Of a stretch of 64,000 bases of DNA, positions 10,859 to 19,421 are shown one piece after another. Below the pieces are notes generated by a model, which saw nothing but the letters and a program-made list of their open reading frames with translations, did not search any database and had not been told where the DNA came from. The DNA comes from Bifidobacterium colobi (lineage in GTDB: Bacteria > Actinomycetota > Actinomycetes > Actinomycetales > Bifidobacteriaceae): assembly GCF_018555455.1 (NCBI RefSeq), contig NZ_JAFEJU010000002.1, positions 124,001 through 188,000 on the forward strand, read 5' to 3'. Positions within the stretch are counted from its first letter, which is position 1. The number at the start of each line of letters is the position of its first letter. Position numbers and translations under genes: made by a program.

Positions 10859-11003
10859 TTGACTGAAGGTTTTTGAACACTGACTGTAGGTTTTTGAACG
10901 TTTTCCGTTGAAAAACCTACAGTTTTTGTGTAATTTCCGACAGTCAGTGTTGAATTTCCGACAGTTGATGTTCAAAATCCTACAGTCAAAATCCTACAGT
11001 CAA
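10859..11003. repeat. Array of ACTGTAGG-type motifs in both orientations
   Basis: A motif close to GACTGTAGGTTTTTGAAC occurs twice forward (10859-10878, 10880-10900) and about five times reversed (10906-10923, 10932-10946, 10953-10968, 10974-10988, 10989-11003). The second forward and first reverse copies make a strong hairpin (10883-10923) followed by TTTTTG, which could terminate leuB transcription. The rest is more than a terminator needs. Confidence 0.75.
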
Positions 11004-11052
11004 AGAGGATATGGGCACGTGAACGCAATGGCGCGTTTGTTATGGTGGGAGA

Positions 11053-12324
11053 GTGGACGCAGCGAAAACAAGACGTGGGGAGTGTAAGACACCAGGCGGC
11101 AAATTGGTGGCGGTGAACATAATCTGTGATGCCGGCGGCACCATACAATCCTGCCAAATCGACGGTGATTTCTTCATCGAATCTGCTGACGATGCAGCAT
11201 CCACGCAGTATCTTCAGGCCTTAGCGCAGGCGCTGATGGCCGGACAGTCGGTACAGTCATCGGTACAGTCGGTACAGTCGGTACAGTCATCGGTACAGTC
11301 ATCAGTGCAATCATCGATACAGTCAGTAATCGATGACCATCCGGATTGCCGACTCATCGGCACCGATGCGGCAGCCATCGCCACTGCATTCGCCCGCGCG
11401 ATTACTGCCGCAGCTGCACTGGCGCGCGATACCAATCCATCGCAAAGCCGCGCGGCTCACCTATCGCAACCAAGCCGGCAACAGAACCCAAGTTCTGCGA
11501 GCCATCTGAGCCATTTGAGCCATGCGGACGCAGATGCCGACTATGCCGAGCGCTGGAAGCAGCTCGAGCACAGTCTTGTCATGTTCCATGACCATCCGCG
11601 TATGCCTGAAGAACAGATGAGGATTGACGAAGCCTGGGCGCGCGAGGTCGCTGCAGGCACGCGCCGGCCCACACTGCGCATATGGGAATGGGCGGCCCCG
11701 GCTGTAGTGATTGGCCGATTCCAATCCGCTGCGGATGAAGTGAACCTGGACGTAGCTGAGCGCTTGGGATTCCACGTGGTTCGCCGTTGTACAGGCGGTG
11801 GTACGATGTTCATCGAACCGGGCAATACCATCACCTATTCCCTGTATGCGCCGCTGGATTTTGTGCAGGGCATGAGCATTGAGGAATCCTATCGTTTGTG
11901 CGATTGGTGGCTGATTGATGCGCTGCGCAGACTTGGCTTGGATGTGCACTTCGCCGGACTCAACGATCTCGCTTCGCAATACGGCAAAATCGGGGGAGCG
12001 GCCCAACGTCGATTCCCGATAAGTCATGTGGATCGCCTCGGCCAGGTTGCCGATGCTGGCTCATCCAGTCGGGCGGCCGGCGTGCATGGGGGAGCGGTGC
12101 TGCACCATGTGACCATGGCCTATGACATCGATGCGACGAAGATGACCCAGGTGCTCAACACCAGCCGGGAGAAGCTCGCTGATAAGGCGGTGAAATCGGC
12201 GGTCAAGCGCGTCGATCCATTGAAAAGTCAGACCGGATTAAGCCGAGAGCAAATCGTGTCGCATCTGATGCGATGGTTTCTCCGTGATTATCTGACCGAC
12301 TATGCTGATGAGGCACGTCAATGA
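11053..12324 (+). CDS. Lipoate-protein ligase A family protein with N-terminal accessory-domain-like segment
   Basis: This is a probable lipoate attachment enzyme (BPL/LplA/LipB fold). The catalytic domain occupies about residues 170-400. It has RRCTGGGTMF, matching the family RRxSGGG loop, NTITYSL, and YGKIGGAAQRR, where the Lys fits the lipoyl-AMP-binding Lys of the RKISGSA motif. Unusually, the accessory-type motif GGxIxxxxIxGDFF, normally C-terminal in LplA, is here near residue 25 (GGTIQSCQIDGDFF). Between the two lies a low-complexity stretch of repeated SVQ units (residues about 65-92) encoded by nine-base repeats at 11247-11329. The start is uncertain: GTG 11053 or in-frame GTGs at 11107 and 11113. 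TATGGT at 11041 lies where a -10 box would give a leaderless mRNA from 11053. The acceptor protein is unknown. Confidence 0.75.
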   Translation: MDAAKTRRGECKTPGGKLVAVNIICDAGGTIQSCQIDGDFFIESADDAASTQYLQALAQALMAGQSVQSSVQSVQSVQSSVQSSVQSSIQSVIDDHPDCRLIGTDAAAIATAFARAITAAAALARDTNPSQSRAAHLSQPSRQQNPSSASHLSHLSHADADADYAERWKQLEHSLVMFHDHPRMPEEQMRIDEAWAREVAAGTRRPTLRIWEWAAPAVVIGRFQSAADEVNLDVAERLGFHVVRRCTGGGTMFIEPGNTITYSLYAPLDFVQGMSIEESYRLCDWWLIDALRRLGLDVHFAGLNDLASQYGKIGGAAQRRFPISHVDRLGQVADAGSSSRAAGVHGGAVLHHVTMAYDIDATKMTQVLNTSREKLADKAVKSAVKRVDPLKSQTGLSREQIVSHLMRWFLRDYLTDYADEARQ

Positions 12325-12340
12325 TGTGAACGTTCTCATG
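12325..12340. promoter_or_regulatory. Possible Crp/Fnr-type operator
   Basis: TGTGA-N6-TCATG matches eight of ten positions of the TGTGA-N6-TCACA palindrome bound by Crp/GlxR-like regulators. It lies just upstream of a Crp-family gene, so autoregulation is a reasonable inference. A site this short can arise by chance. Confidence 0.3.
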
Positions 12341-12349
12341 AACAATTCC

Positions 12350-12377
12350 TGAAGACTAGTGTGAGGCGCGTTACAAT
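12350..12377 (+). promoter_or_regulatory. Candidate promoter of the Crp/Fnr-type regulator gene
   Basis: TGAAGA (12350-12355), 16 bases, then TACAAT (12372-12377) form a moderate sigma70-type promoter about 43 bases ahead of the ATG at 12421. Confidence 0.35.
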
Positions 12378-12420
12378 ATGACGAGTGGACGACGACGGCT
12401 ATGAGCATAAGGACGGTGCG

Positions 12421-13140
12421 ATGAGTGTGGAAACTCCTAACATGTTTTCCGACGAAGAGAACATCCTGCTGCAAACTGCGCTGTTCAAGCAGGTGTCTCC
12501 CGACGAGGCAGAGGAACTGATTCCACATCTGAAGCGCGCGGTGTTCGATAAAGGCGACTTCATTTTCTCCGAAGGCGATACCGATCATCGCATGTATCTG
12601 CTGGAGCGCGGGCGAGTCAAACTCATACGCACTTCCGCGGATGACCGCGTGCAGTTGCTGTCCATCCACGGACCTGGCGAAGTGCTAGGCGAGATTCCGG
12701 TATTCGACCCGCATGGCGGTCCGCGCACCGCGTCCGCAGTGGCCATGAGCCACGGCACTCGTGTGGTGTGGCTCGAACACGACGCGCTGTTCTCGTGGCT
12801 CGACGAGCATCCGCGTGTGGCTATCGACATGTTGCAGGTGATGGCTAACCGTCAACGCGCCAACAACGAGCGCATCTCCGATTTGGTGTTCATGGATGTG
12901 CCGGCACGTCTGGCCAAAACATTGCTGAACTTGGGTTCGCGCTTCGGTGAGCCTGTGGAGCAGGGGCTGAAAGTGCCTCACGATCTGACGCAGGAGGAGC
13001 TGGCGCAGTTGGTGGGGTCCAGCCGCGAAACCGTGAACAAGGCGCTGATGGACTTCTCGAACCGTGGCTGGATTGCGCGAGATGGTCGCTCCATCATCAT
13101 CTTCCAGCCGGGTATGCTGATCAGACGTTCGCGCCGCTGA
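12421..13140 (+). CDS. Crp/Fnr-family transcriptional regulator
   Basis: This is a 239-residue DNA-binding regulator with the standard two-domain plan. Residues about 20-135 form the cyclic-nucleotide-binding-type beta barrel (GDFIFSEGDTDHRMYLLERG, then a GPGEVLGEI turn). A dimerisation helix follows, and the C-terminal winged helix contains TQEELAQLVGSSRETVNKAL, the recognition helix-turn-helix. Length and layout resemble actinobacterial GlxR/Crp proteins. No cysteine cluster of the Fnr type is visible, so oxygen sensing is unlikely. The ATG at 12421 has AAGGAC six bases upstream; an upstream GTG (12385) would add twelve residues. A possible operator lies at 12325-12340. Whether it binds cAMP cannot be read from sequence. 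Confidence 0.88.
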   Translation: MSVETPNMFSDEENILLQTALFKQVSPDEAEELIPHLKRAVFDKGDFIFSEGDTDHRMYLLERGRVKLIRTSADDRVQLLSIHGPGEVLGEIPVFDPHGGPRTASAVAMSHGTRVVWLEHDALFSWLDEHPRVAIDMLQVMANRQRANNERISDLVFMDVPARLAKTLLNLGSRFGEPVEQGLKVPHDLTQEELAQLVGSSRETVNKALMDFSNRGWIARDGRSIIIFQPGMLIRRSRR

Positions 13141-13215
13141 GCTGTTGCGGCTGGATTGTTACTGCTGAATCGTCGCGGCTTGGTTTGTTGCTGTTGAGCC
13201 GCAACTGCTCGGCGT
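13137..13215. repeat. Degenerate tandem repeat beginning at the regulator stop codon
   Basis: About two and a half units of roughly 28-30 bases (CTGA, a CTGTTGCGGCT-type core, TTGTT) begin at the TGA of the Crp-type gene. The units are imperfect. Confidence 0.4.
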
Positions 13216-13322
13216 TCGGGTTCTATTCAGCAAACCTTACGCTAGTGCGGTTCTTGTGATGATTGACTTGTGTTCTGGACTGCGTGTGGGATTGGTACGC
13301 CGGGGCATTTAGAATGGGGCGC

Positions 13323-15608
13323 ATGCCCAAAAAGAAGTCCTTGACAGTTCGTCGCGTGCTTGTTCTCCTACTGGCCTACATCATGCTCGCCGTATCCGGC
13401 GGCGTGGTGGCCAGCGTCTTGTTCGTGCCCGGTGTGATTGGCACCAACAAGGTCGCCAAGGCCGTCATCCCTTCGTTGAAGGTGGAGAATGTTGACTTCG
13501 ACGTGACTAATCTGCCGCAGAAGTCCACGATGTACGCCTCCGATGGCACCACGGTTATCGCAACGTTCTACAACCAGAACCGTATTGTGGTGCCGCTGAA
13601 GAAGATTTCCAAAGCCATGCAGCAGGCTGTGGTGGCGCGTGAGGATCGTCGTTTCTGGAGCCATGCTGGTGTCGATGTGCAGGGCGTGATGCGCGCCTTC
13701 GTGCAGACGTACCTTATCCGCGGCTCCCAGCAGGGCGGTTCCTCGCTGACTCAGCAGTATGTGAAGAACGTACTGCTGATGCAGGCTATTGAGAACGATG
13801 ATTCCATCGCCCAGTACCATGCCACGGAAGATACCATCGCTCGTAAGATTCGAGAGATGCTGATTGCCGTGCAGATGGAAAAGAAATACTCCAAGGCTGA
13901 GATCTTGCAGGGCTACCTGAACATCGCTCAGTTCGGCAGCAATCTGTACGGTGTGGAAACCGCTGCCCAGCGCTACTTCAGCATCTCTGCCTCCGAGTTG
14001 ACTCCGATTCAGGCGGCTACGATTGCGGCAATCACCAAGAACCCGACCAAGTTCGATCCGCTGATTGAGGAGAATCAGAAGGCCAGCGAAGAACAGCGCA
14101 ACATCGTGCTTGATCTGATGGCCCAGGAAGGCTACATCTCTCAGGCCGACGCCAAGAAAGACAAAGCCATTCCGCTGAAGGACACGCTGAAGGTGCAGCA
14201 GGTGAACGTGGGCTGCCAGGACACCGGCGACTACGCATACTTCTGCGATTATGTGGTGCACCGCATCCAGAATTCCGAGGAATTCGGCAAGACTCGTGCT
14301 GACCGCTACAAGCTGCTGCAAGAAGGCGGTTTGAAGATCGTCACCACGCTGGATTTGGATGCCAACTCAATTATGATGAACACTGCACGCAGCACCATTC
14401 CGCCGGATGATCCCAGTGGCATGGAATTGGCAATGGCCGCAGTCAAGCCTGGTACTGGAGAAATCCTTGGCTTTGGTTTGAACCGTTACTATGATGCAAC
14501 GCCAGAGGCTGCAAATGATGCGACCAAGTCCAGCCAGAATTATGCGGTCGATTTGGCCGACGGTGGCGGTTCCGGTTGGACTATCGGCTCCTCCTTCAAG
14601 CCGATTAACCTCATTGCATGGATGGAATCAGGACATTCCATCAACGATAATCTGCAGACTTCCACGAGATATGCGACTACGGACTTTGCCTGCGATCGCT
14701 ACTCTGGTGGCACCGATACATGGAACGTCACTAACGCTTTCAGCTCTACAGTGAATCCGGAAAGCCCGTTCTTGGGTCTGGTCCGCTCCCACAACACCAC
14801 GCAGGCTTCGATGGGTACCATCATGAAGTTGTGCAAGGTGGCAGATACGGCAACCGAAGTTGGCTATCATGATGCACGAACCGGCGAAACTATTGATAAG
14901 ACCTCCTCATTTACCCCATCCATGATGATTGGTTCGGTGAATGTCTCCCCGCTGACCATGGCTTCCATCTTTGCCGTGTACGCCTCCAATGGTGTGCAGT
15001 GCAACCCCATCGCCATTAAGAAGGTCACGAATGGTGATGGTGAGGAGCTGAAGGTGCCGTCCGCCAACTGCCATCAGGCGGTCGATCCGGACATCATCCA
15101 AACCTTGGCTTACACGTTGAACCAAGGTGTGGTGAGAGCGGATGGTGCAGGTGGTTCTCTCCAGCTTGCCGGTGGACGCAAGTCCTTCGGCAAGACCGGT
15201 ACGAGTGAGGATTTGGCCGTTTCCGCGGGTTCCTTCATCCCGAACCAGGTCGCGACATTCGTATCGGTCGGCGATGCCCAGAATCCGTACACGCATCGTA
15301 TTTCCAACATCCGCATCAACGGCGTGTACAACAGCTACTGGGATGGTTCCAGTATTGCTTCTCCTGCCGCGAAGAGCTTCCTGCAGCAGTACGCGGATAA
15401 GAAGCAGCTGCCGATCGATAACAACTACGGTCAGGCTGTGGCCAAGTATTCGGCCAGCGGCACCACACTGGGTATTGGTGGACGCTCTTACAGTTCCCGT
15501 TCGAGTACGACGAACGGTACCACCAATAGCCAGGGCACGACTACGCAGCAAGGCACCACGCAGCAGCAGGGTACTGCTACCCAGCAGGGCACCGGCACTG
15601 GCCAGTGA
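13323..15608 (+). CDS. Class A penicillin-binding protein (glycosyltransferase/transpeptidase)
   Basis: This bifunctional peptidoglycan synthase polymerises lipid II and cross-links stem peptides outside the membrane. It has a basic start MPKKKSLTVRR and one membrane helix (about 10-35). The GT51 domain has VVAREDRRFWSHAGVD, GSQQGGSSLTQQYVKN and the EKKYSKAEILQGYLN block. The transpeptidase domain has a serine motif SSFKPIN (nucleophile Ser), SHN-type motif (RSHNTTQAS) and KTGTSE. The C-terminus (about 715-761) is low-complexity Ser/Thr/Gln-rich, with repeated GTTQQ-type units. ATG 13323 gives the usual short basic N-terminus; no clear ribosome binding site is present. Closest named type would be PBP1a/PonA. 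Confidence 0.92.
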   Translation: MPKKKSLTVRRVLVLLLAYIMLAVSGGVVASVLFVPGVIGTNKVAKAVIPSLKVENVDFDVTNLPQKSTMYASDGTTVIATFYNQNRIVVPLKKISKAMQQAVVAREDRRFWSHAGVDVQGVMRAFVQTYLIRGSQQGGSSLTQQYVKNVLLMQAIENDDSIAQYHATEDTIARKIREMLIAVQMEKKYSKAEILQGYLNIAQFGSNLYGVETAAQRYFSISASELTPIQAATIAAITKNPTKFDPLIEENQKASEEQRNIVLDLMAQEGYISQADAKKDKAIPLKDTLKVQQVNVGCQDTGDYAYFCDYVVHRIQNSEEFGKTRADRYKLLQEGGLKIVTTLDLDANSIMMNTARSTIPPDDPSGMELAMAAVKPGTGEILGFGLNRYYDATPEAANDATKSSQNYAVDLADGGGSGWTIGSSFKPINLIAWMESGHSINDNLQTSTRYATTDFACDRYSGGTDTWNVTNAFSSTVNPESPFLGLVRSHNTTQASMGTIMKLCKVADTATEVGYHDARTGETIDKTSSFTPSMMIGSVNVSPLTMASIFAVYASNGVQCNPIAIKKVTNGDGEELKVPSANCHQAVDPDIIQTLAYTLNQGVVRADGAGGSLQLAGGRKSFGKTGTSEDLAVSAGSFIPNQVATFVSVGDAQNPYTHRISNIRINGVYNSYWDGSSIASPAAKSFLQQYADKKQLPIDNNYGQAVAKYSASGTTLGIGGRSYSSRSSTTNGTTNSQGTTTQQGTTQQQGTATQQGTGTGQ

Positions 15609-15645
15609 CAGTGCAGGGCAGGCAATCGGATAATGATTGCCGCGC

Positions 15646-15680
15646 ATGATGCCCAACGGTTATCAACGTTGGCGCATCAT
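15646..15680 (+). terminator. Hairpin after the penicillin-binding protein gene
   Basis: ATGATGCCCAACG (15646-15658) pairs with CGTTGGCGCATCAT (15667-15680) with one bulge. It lacks a T-run, so it may be an attenuating stem rather than a full terminator. Confidence 0.5.
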
Positions 15681-15694
15681 CGCACTACAGAATG

Positions 15695-15730
15695 AACGGG
15701 CGTTACCTCAATGAGGCGACGCCCGTTTTA
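15695..15730 (+). terminator. Rho-independent terminator
   Basis: AACGGGCGT at 15695-15703 pairs with ACGCCCGTT at 15719-15727, followed by TTTA. Confidence 0.6.
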
Positions 15731-15806
15731 CAATGGTGCGAGGAACATATCACTATTGCAGCCGGTAACGTACGCTGGTATGCAGCCGGCTATCAGAGGG
15801 GGATGC

Positions 15807-17123
15807 ATGGGCGGCGACGAGCTCACTCATAGTAATTTCGATTTTTCGGGTTTTGATGTGCCGGAACTCAAGGCAGTGACTTTGGCCGCATCCGGACAGC
15901 CTGACGAGACTCGTGCTGTCGGTGAAGGTAAAGCTGGCAAATCCGGTAAAGCTGGCAAGGCAGGCAAAAGCCGTAATCGTAAGACAAATCCATCCAAGAA
16001 AGGTGCCAACGTGGCAAAAGATTCCAAGAACAAGAAAGAACGCATCGGACTGTTTACGCCGATGGGTTTGCGCGACGTGACCGTCCGTAATCGCATTTGG
16101 CTGCCGCCAATGTGCACCTATTCGGCATTTGCTCGCGACGGCAAACCTACGCCATTCCATTATCAGCATTACGTTTCTCGCGCATTCGGCGGATTCGGTC
16201 TGATCATTGCCGAAGCTACTGCAGTGACCCCGGAAGGCCGCATTTCGCCGTGCGATGTGGGCTTGTGGGAAGACGGTCAGATTGATGCATGGCGTTGGAT
16301 TGTGGATGGCATTCGCAATGCCGGTGCAGTGCCGGCTGTGCAGCTCAATCATGCTGGCCGTAAGGCTTCCACTGGTTGCTTTGCTGTGGGATATGAGGGC
16401 CAGAGCGTGCCGCAAGAGGCTGGCGGATGGCCTACGGTGGCACCCTCCGCAATCGAATTCGGAGGTCTCAACAAGCCGCGAGAGCTTTCCGTTGATGAAA
16501 TTCACGGCATTGTGGGCGCGTTCGCTGCAGCCGCAGGCCGTGCTGTGGCCGCAGGATTCCAGGCCATCGAGATTCACGCGGCGCACGGATACCTGATCTC
16601 CGAGTTCCTCGATCCGCTGTGCAACGAACGCACGGATGAATACGGCGGCGATTTGGAAGGCCGTGCCCGATTCCTGTTGGAAGTGGTGGACGCGGTTCGC
16701 GCCACAATCCCTGAGGGCATGCCTGTGCTGGTGCGTATTTCCGCTACTGATTGGGCCGCCGGCGGGTGGGATTTGGATCAGACCATTGTGGTTGCCAAGA
16801 TGCTCAAGGAACATGGCGTCGATCTGGTGGATGTTTCCACCGGCGGCATCATGGCTGGCGTTTCGATTCCGATTAAGGCCAACTACCAGGTGCCGTTCTC
16901 TGAACAGGTGCGTCTGAAGGCTGAAGTGCCCACCACTGCCGTGGGACTGATCACCAAGCCTAAGCAGGCTAATAAGATTGTGGCCCGTGGTGAGGCGGAT
17001 GCCGTGGAAATCGGTCGTGCCGCGCTGCGCGATCCATATTGGCCGCTGCGCGCAGCCAATAAGCTCGGTGTTCCGGCCACCGAGGCGCCGTATCAGCCGC
17101 AGTATATTCGCGGCGCGTACTGA
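15807..17123 (+). CDS. Old Yellow Enzyme family NADH:flavin oxidoreductase (YqjM-like)
   Basis: This FMN-dependent ene-reductase type protein has 438 residues. The barrel begins near residue 75 (GLFTPMGLRDVTVRNRIWLP) and includes PPMCTYS with the Cys typical of the YqjM subgroup, QLNHAGRKAS, and the signature EIHAAHGYLISEFLDPLCN followed by NERTDEYGG. The FMN phosphate-binding end shows the VGLITKPKQA and EIGRAALRDPYWP blocks. The first 70 residues are an extra Lys/Gly-rich segment with KAGKSGK repeats and no counterpart in ordinary members. ATG 15807 has GAGGGGG about five bases upstream, so the extension is probably translated. The physiological substrate is unknown; these enzymes reduce activated C=C bonds. 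Confidence 0.87.
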   Translation: MGGDELTHSNFDFSGFDVPELKAVTLAASGQPDETRAVGEGKAGKSGKAGKAGKSRNRKTNPSKKGANVAKDSKNKKERIGLFTPMGLRDVTVRNRIWLPPMCTYSAFARDGKPTPFHYQHYVSRAFGGFGLIIAEATAVTPEGRISPCDVGLWEDGQIDAWRWIVDGIRNAGAVPAVQLNHAGRKASTGCFAVGYEGQSVPQEAGGWPTVAPSAIEFGGLNKPRELSVDEIHGIVGAFAAAAGRAVAAGFQAIEIHAAHGYLISEFLDPLCNERTDEYGGDLEGRARFLLEVVDAVRATIPEGMPVLVRISATDWAAGGWDLDQTIVVAKMLKEHGVDLVDVSTGGIMAGVSIPIKANYQVPFSEQVRLKAEVPTTAVGLITKPKQANKIVARGEADAVEIGRAALRDPYWPLRAANKLGVPATEAPYQPQYIRGAY

Positions 17124-17158
17124 TTGTGCAGCTGACAAGCGGCGTTGACGCGTATTCA

Positions 17159-17211
17159 GAAGGGTGTTAGTGACAGAGTTTCCAGAATCTGTCACTAACA
17201 CCCTTCGTTTT
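17159..17211. terminator. Bidirectional terminator between convergent genes
   Basis: A perfect 19-base arm beginning GAAGGGTGTTAGTGACAGA (17159-17177) is repeated inverted at 17188-17206 and followed by GTTTT. It sits between the ends of the Old Yellow Enzyme gene (+) and the dehydrogenase gene (-) and can serve both. Confidence 0.85.
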
Positions 17212-17221
17212 GACGGATAGG

Positions 17222-18373
17222 CTACCGCACATCCACGCCGACGGCATCGGCGACGTGTTCGAATCCGTCGCGGCGTAGCAGTTTCGCCAAGCCGCGCTTC
17301 AATACGGTAATCTGTTGCGGGCCGCGGTACATCAGCGAGCTGATGAACATCACAAGGCTTGCGCCGGAACGAATACGTTCGTATGCCTGCTCGGGCGTAA
17401 AGATGCCGCCGATGCCGGCAATCACGAAGCGGTCGCCGTACTCCTGATACACCTTACGTACCAATGCGTTGCTGGCCTTAGTGCACGGGCCGCCAGACAG
17501 GCCGCCTTCCCAATCGCGCGGGATTTCAAGACCGGTGCGGTCCTTCTGCAGGTTGGCAATGGAAAGCCCCTGTACATTATGGTCGGCCAGAACGTCGAGC
17601 AGCTCTCGGTATTCCGCCCACGGCTTGTTGAGTGGCATCTTGACCAATGTGGGTTGCGGGCGGTCGATTGTATCCAGTGCGGTGAAGAGTTTATCGAGTG
17701 CTTCTGGGGAAGCTGTGAATGGTTCTCCCACATGCGTGTTCGGGCAGGAGACGTTCACTTCCACCATGGCGGTACGGCCTGCGGCGCGTCGCATGGAGGT
17801 GCAGTAATCCTCGATGCCCTCATTCAAATCACCGCACAGATCATCGTTAGTGCGGGCAATGGAAACGGAGATTTGCATCTGGCGTGCCTGCGTCCAGGCC
17901 TTTTCCGCACGTTCGATGACTTTGTCCGAGCCGATGTTGGCGAGTCCCACATGCACCATCATCGAATCGTATTCGGGCAGACGGTGGAACCATGGCTTCG
18001 GATTGCCCGGGCAAGGACGTGCGGTGGTGGAGCCCACGGTTTCAAAGCCGAAACCGGCGTTGTCGAGCACCACGGGCATATCGCAGTTCTTGTCGAGACC
18101 GGCGGACAAGCCGAACGGGTTGGAGAAGTCGATACCCATCACATTGGTTTCCAGAATCGGGTCGGTGTAGTCGAGCATGGTGCGTTCGGCGAGTAGCAGC
18201 GGTGGAATATTGCGCACCACATGGCAGAATTCAATCATCTGATCGTGGGCCTCGTCAGGACGATGATTGAACACGAAATTCGGTTTGATGATGTGCTTAT
18301 ACCCGAAAGTGAACAAATCGGTGGTTGCTTTGTTGACGGCGTCGTGCCAGAAGCTATCGCAAACAAAAGTCAT
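17222..18373 (-). CDS. Dihydroorotate dehydrogenase family protein (class 2-like length, Cys at active site)
   Basis: This FMN-binding alpha/beta barrel of 383 residues has an N-terminal helical extension before the barrel, as in membrane-associated class 2 enzymes that pass electrons to quinone. Motifs: NPFGLSAGLDKN (FMN phosphate region), PGNPKPWFHRLPEYDSMMV, EVNVSCPNT, KMPLNKP, GLSGGPCTKAS, and the C-terminal IAGIGGIFTPEQAYERI with GASLVMFISSLMY. The catalytic base position is Cys (NVSCPN), as in class 1 enzymes, rather than Ser as in E. coli PyrD. It stands alone, not in a pyr operon. ATG at 18373 follows GAGAG; a longer start at 18394 is possible. It may be a true PyrD or a paralog on another substrate. 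Confidence 0.75.
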   Translation of the reverse strand: MTFVCDSFWHDAVNKATTDLFTFGYKHIIKPNFVFNHRPDEAHDQMIEFCHVVRNIPPLLLAERTMLDYTDPILETNVMGIDFSNPFGLSAGLDKNCDMPVVLDNAGFGFETVGSTTARPCPGNPKPWFHRLPEYDSMMVHVGLANIGSDKVIERAEKAWTQARQMQISVSIARTNDDLCGDLNEGIEDYCTSMRRAAGRTAMVEVNVSCPNTHVGEPFTASPEALDKLFTALDTIDRPQPTLVKMPLNKPWAEYRELLDVLADHNVQGLSIANLQKDRTGLEIPRDWEGGLSGGPCTKASNALVRKVYQEYGDRFVIAGIGGIFTPEQAYERIRSGASLVMFISSLMYRGPQQITVLKRGLAKLLRRDGFEHVADAVGVDVR

Positions 18374-18452
18374 AACGCCTATTCTCTCACGCATATGGTG
18401 ATGGAGCTAGCGGCAATTGTTGATTTGACTCACTGCAATAATGGATTATTGG

Positions 18453-18500
18453 ATGTTTCACGATATGTTTCACGGTATGCTTTACGTTATGCTTTGCGAT
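18453..18500. repeat. Four 12-base tandem units
   Basis: Units ATGTTTCACGAT, ATGTTTCACGGT, ATGCTTTACGTT and ATGCTTTGCGAT follow each other without gaps, about 80 bases upstream of the divergent-side start of the dehydrogenase gene. Confidence 0.75.
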
Positions 18501-18521
18501 ACTGATGGCAGCTGCGGGGTT

Positions 18522-18842
18522 GTGAACACCGTTGGTGGTGGTCGTGGTGGGGTGCATAGCTACTGAGGGTCGTGAATAATGCTGATGACGTCCGTGTTGG
18601 GGCATGTATGCCGCTGAGGTTGCTGTGATAGGACGGAATACAGTTGTCGTAGTCCGTGTTAGGTCGTGAACGCTATTGGTAGTGGCTGTGATAAGGGCGG
18701 TGAATCACCGTTGGCGGCTGTGACGGTGGGCGTGAATACTGTTGGCGGCTGTCGCGGTGGGGCGGAGAATACTGTTGGCGGCTGTCGTGGCGGGCGTGAA
18801 TCTACTTGATAGTAGCTATGGCGGGTCGTGCATACTTGCGGC
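18522..18842. repeat. Degenerate tandem array, period about 32 bases
   Basis: About ten to eleven units follow one another, consensus near GTGAATACTGTTGGCGGCTG plus a TCGTGGTGGGC tail. Units near 18700, 18732 and 18764 are almost identical; the outer ones are diverged and one is short. There is no unique spacer between units, so this is a minisatellite rather than a CRISPR array. No credible gene overlaps it. Confidence 0.7.
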
Positions 18843-19013
18843 GCGGTAATTTCTCGTAGAAAACCTTGATTTCGAGAATTCACCGCGCTGAGCGGCTCTA
18901 AGCGCGGTAATTTCTCGAAATGAACCCATTCCCCGAGAATTTACCGCACTGACACTGTCTCAGCGCGGTGATTTCTCGAAGTTGGGGAAAATCTCGAGAA
19001 TTTACCGCGCTGA
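18841..19013. repeat. Three tandem hairpins with GCGCGGTAATTTCTCG arms
   Basis: Hairpins at 18841-18891, 18900-18952 and 18961-19013 have arms close to GCGCGGTAATTTCTCG and CGAGAATTTACCGCGC, spaced with a period of 60 bases, and loops of unrelated sequence. Arms are conserved while loops differ. Confidence 0.85.
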
Positions 19014-19084
19014 GTTGTGGCGATTCGGGATGCGGGTGGTGATGGGGTGCCGCAGTATAGGGGATTGCGGTGAGCATCACGGTG

Positions 19085-19245
19085 GGTGGTAATTGTGAAG
19101 CGCCACGGTAGGGGTACACCGTGATAGGTGGTGATTGTGGAGCGCCGCGGTAGGGGTACGTCACGGTGGGGGTACGTCACGGTGGTGGTGATTGTGAAGC
19201 GTCGAGAGAAGGGTACACCGCGACAGGGGTACGTTGCGGTATGGG
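19085..19245. repeat. G-rich short repeats before the DeoR gene
   Basis: Units of the types GGGGTACACCG, GGGGTACGTCACGGT and GGTGATTGTGGAGCG recur about eight times in mixed order. The whole stretch 18395-19421 holds no supported gene; these repeats fill its right part. Confidence 0.55.
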
Positions 19246-19386
19246 CGAAGACATCAAAGAACTGCTGCGCGGCACCATGTGTTCGGTTTTGCGCGTTTGA
19301 GGAGGAGTGTTTTGGAAAGAATGCGATAATTTGGTGTTTTGTGTGGAAGCGAACGCAAACATTGGCTGAAAAACGCTCAACACGGT

Positions 19387-19415
19387 TTTGTTTATGAGCT
19401 TTTGTGTGCGATAAT
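19387..19415 (+). promoter_or_regulatory. Promoter of the DeoR-type gene, predicted leaderless
   Basis: TTGTTT (19387-19392), a 17-base spacer and GATAAT (19410-19415) place transcription start at about 19422, the A of the ATG. There is no ribosome binding site, which fits a leaderless mRNA. Confidence 0.55.
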
Positions 19416-19421
19416 GTTCAT

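Noticed and set aside
15711..15806. Longer N-terminus for the Old Yellow Enzyme gene
   Set aside because: It overlaps the preceding terminator and lacks a ribosome binding site, whereas ATG 15807 has a strong one.
18522..19013. Possible CRISPR array
   Set aside because: Tandem units have no unique spacers, the hairpins have diverged loops of only about 20 bases, only three copies exist, and no cas gene is nearby.
18395..19421. Small open frames in the repeat-rich kilobase
   Set aside because: They follow the repeats, lack ribosome binding sites and give repetitive translations.
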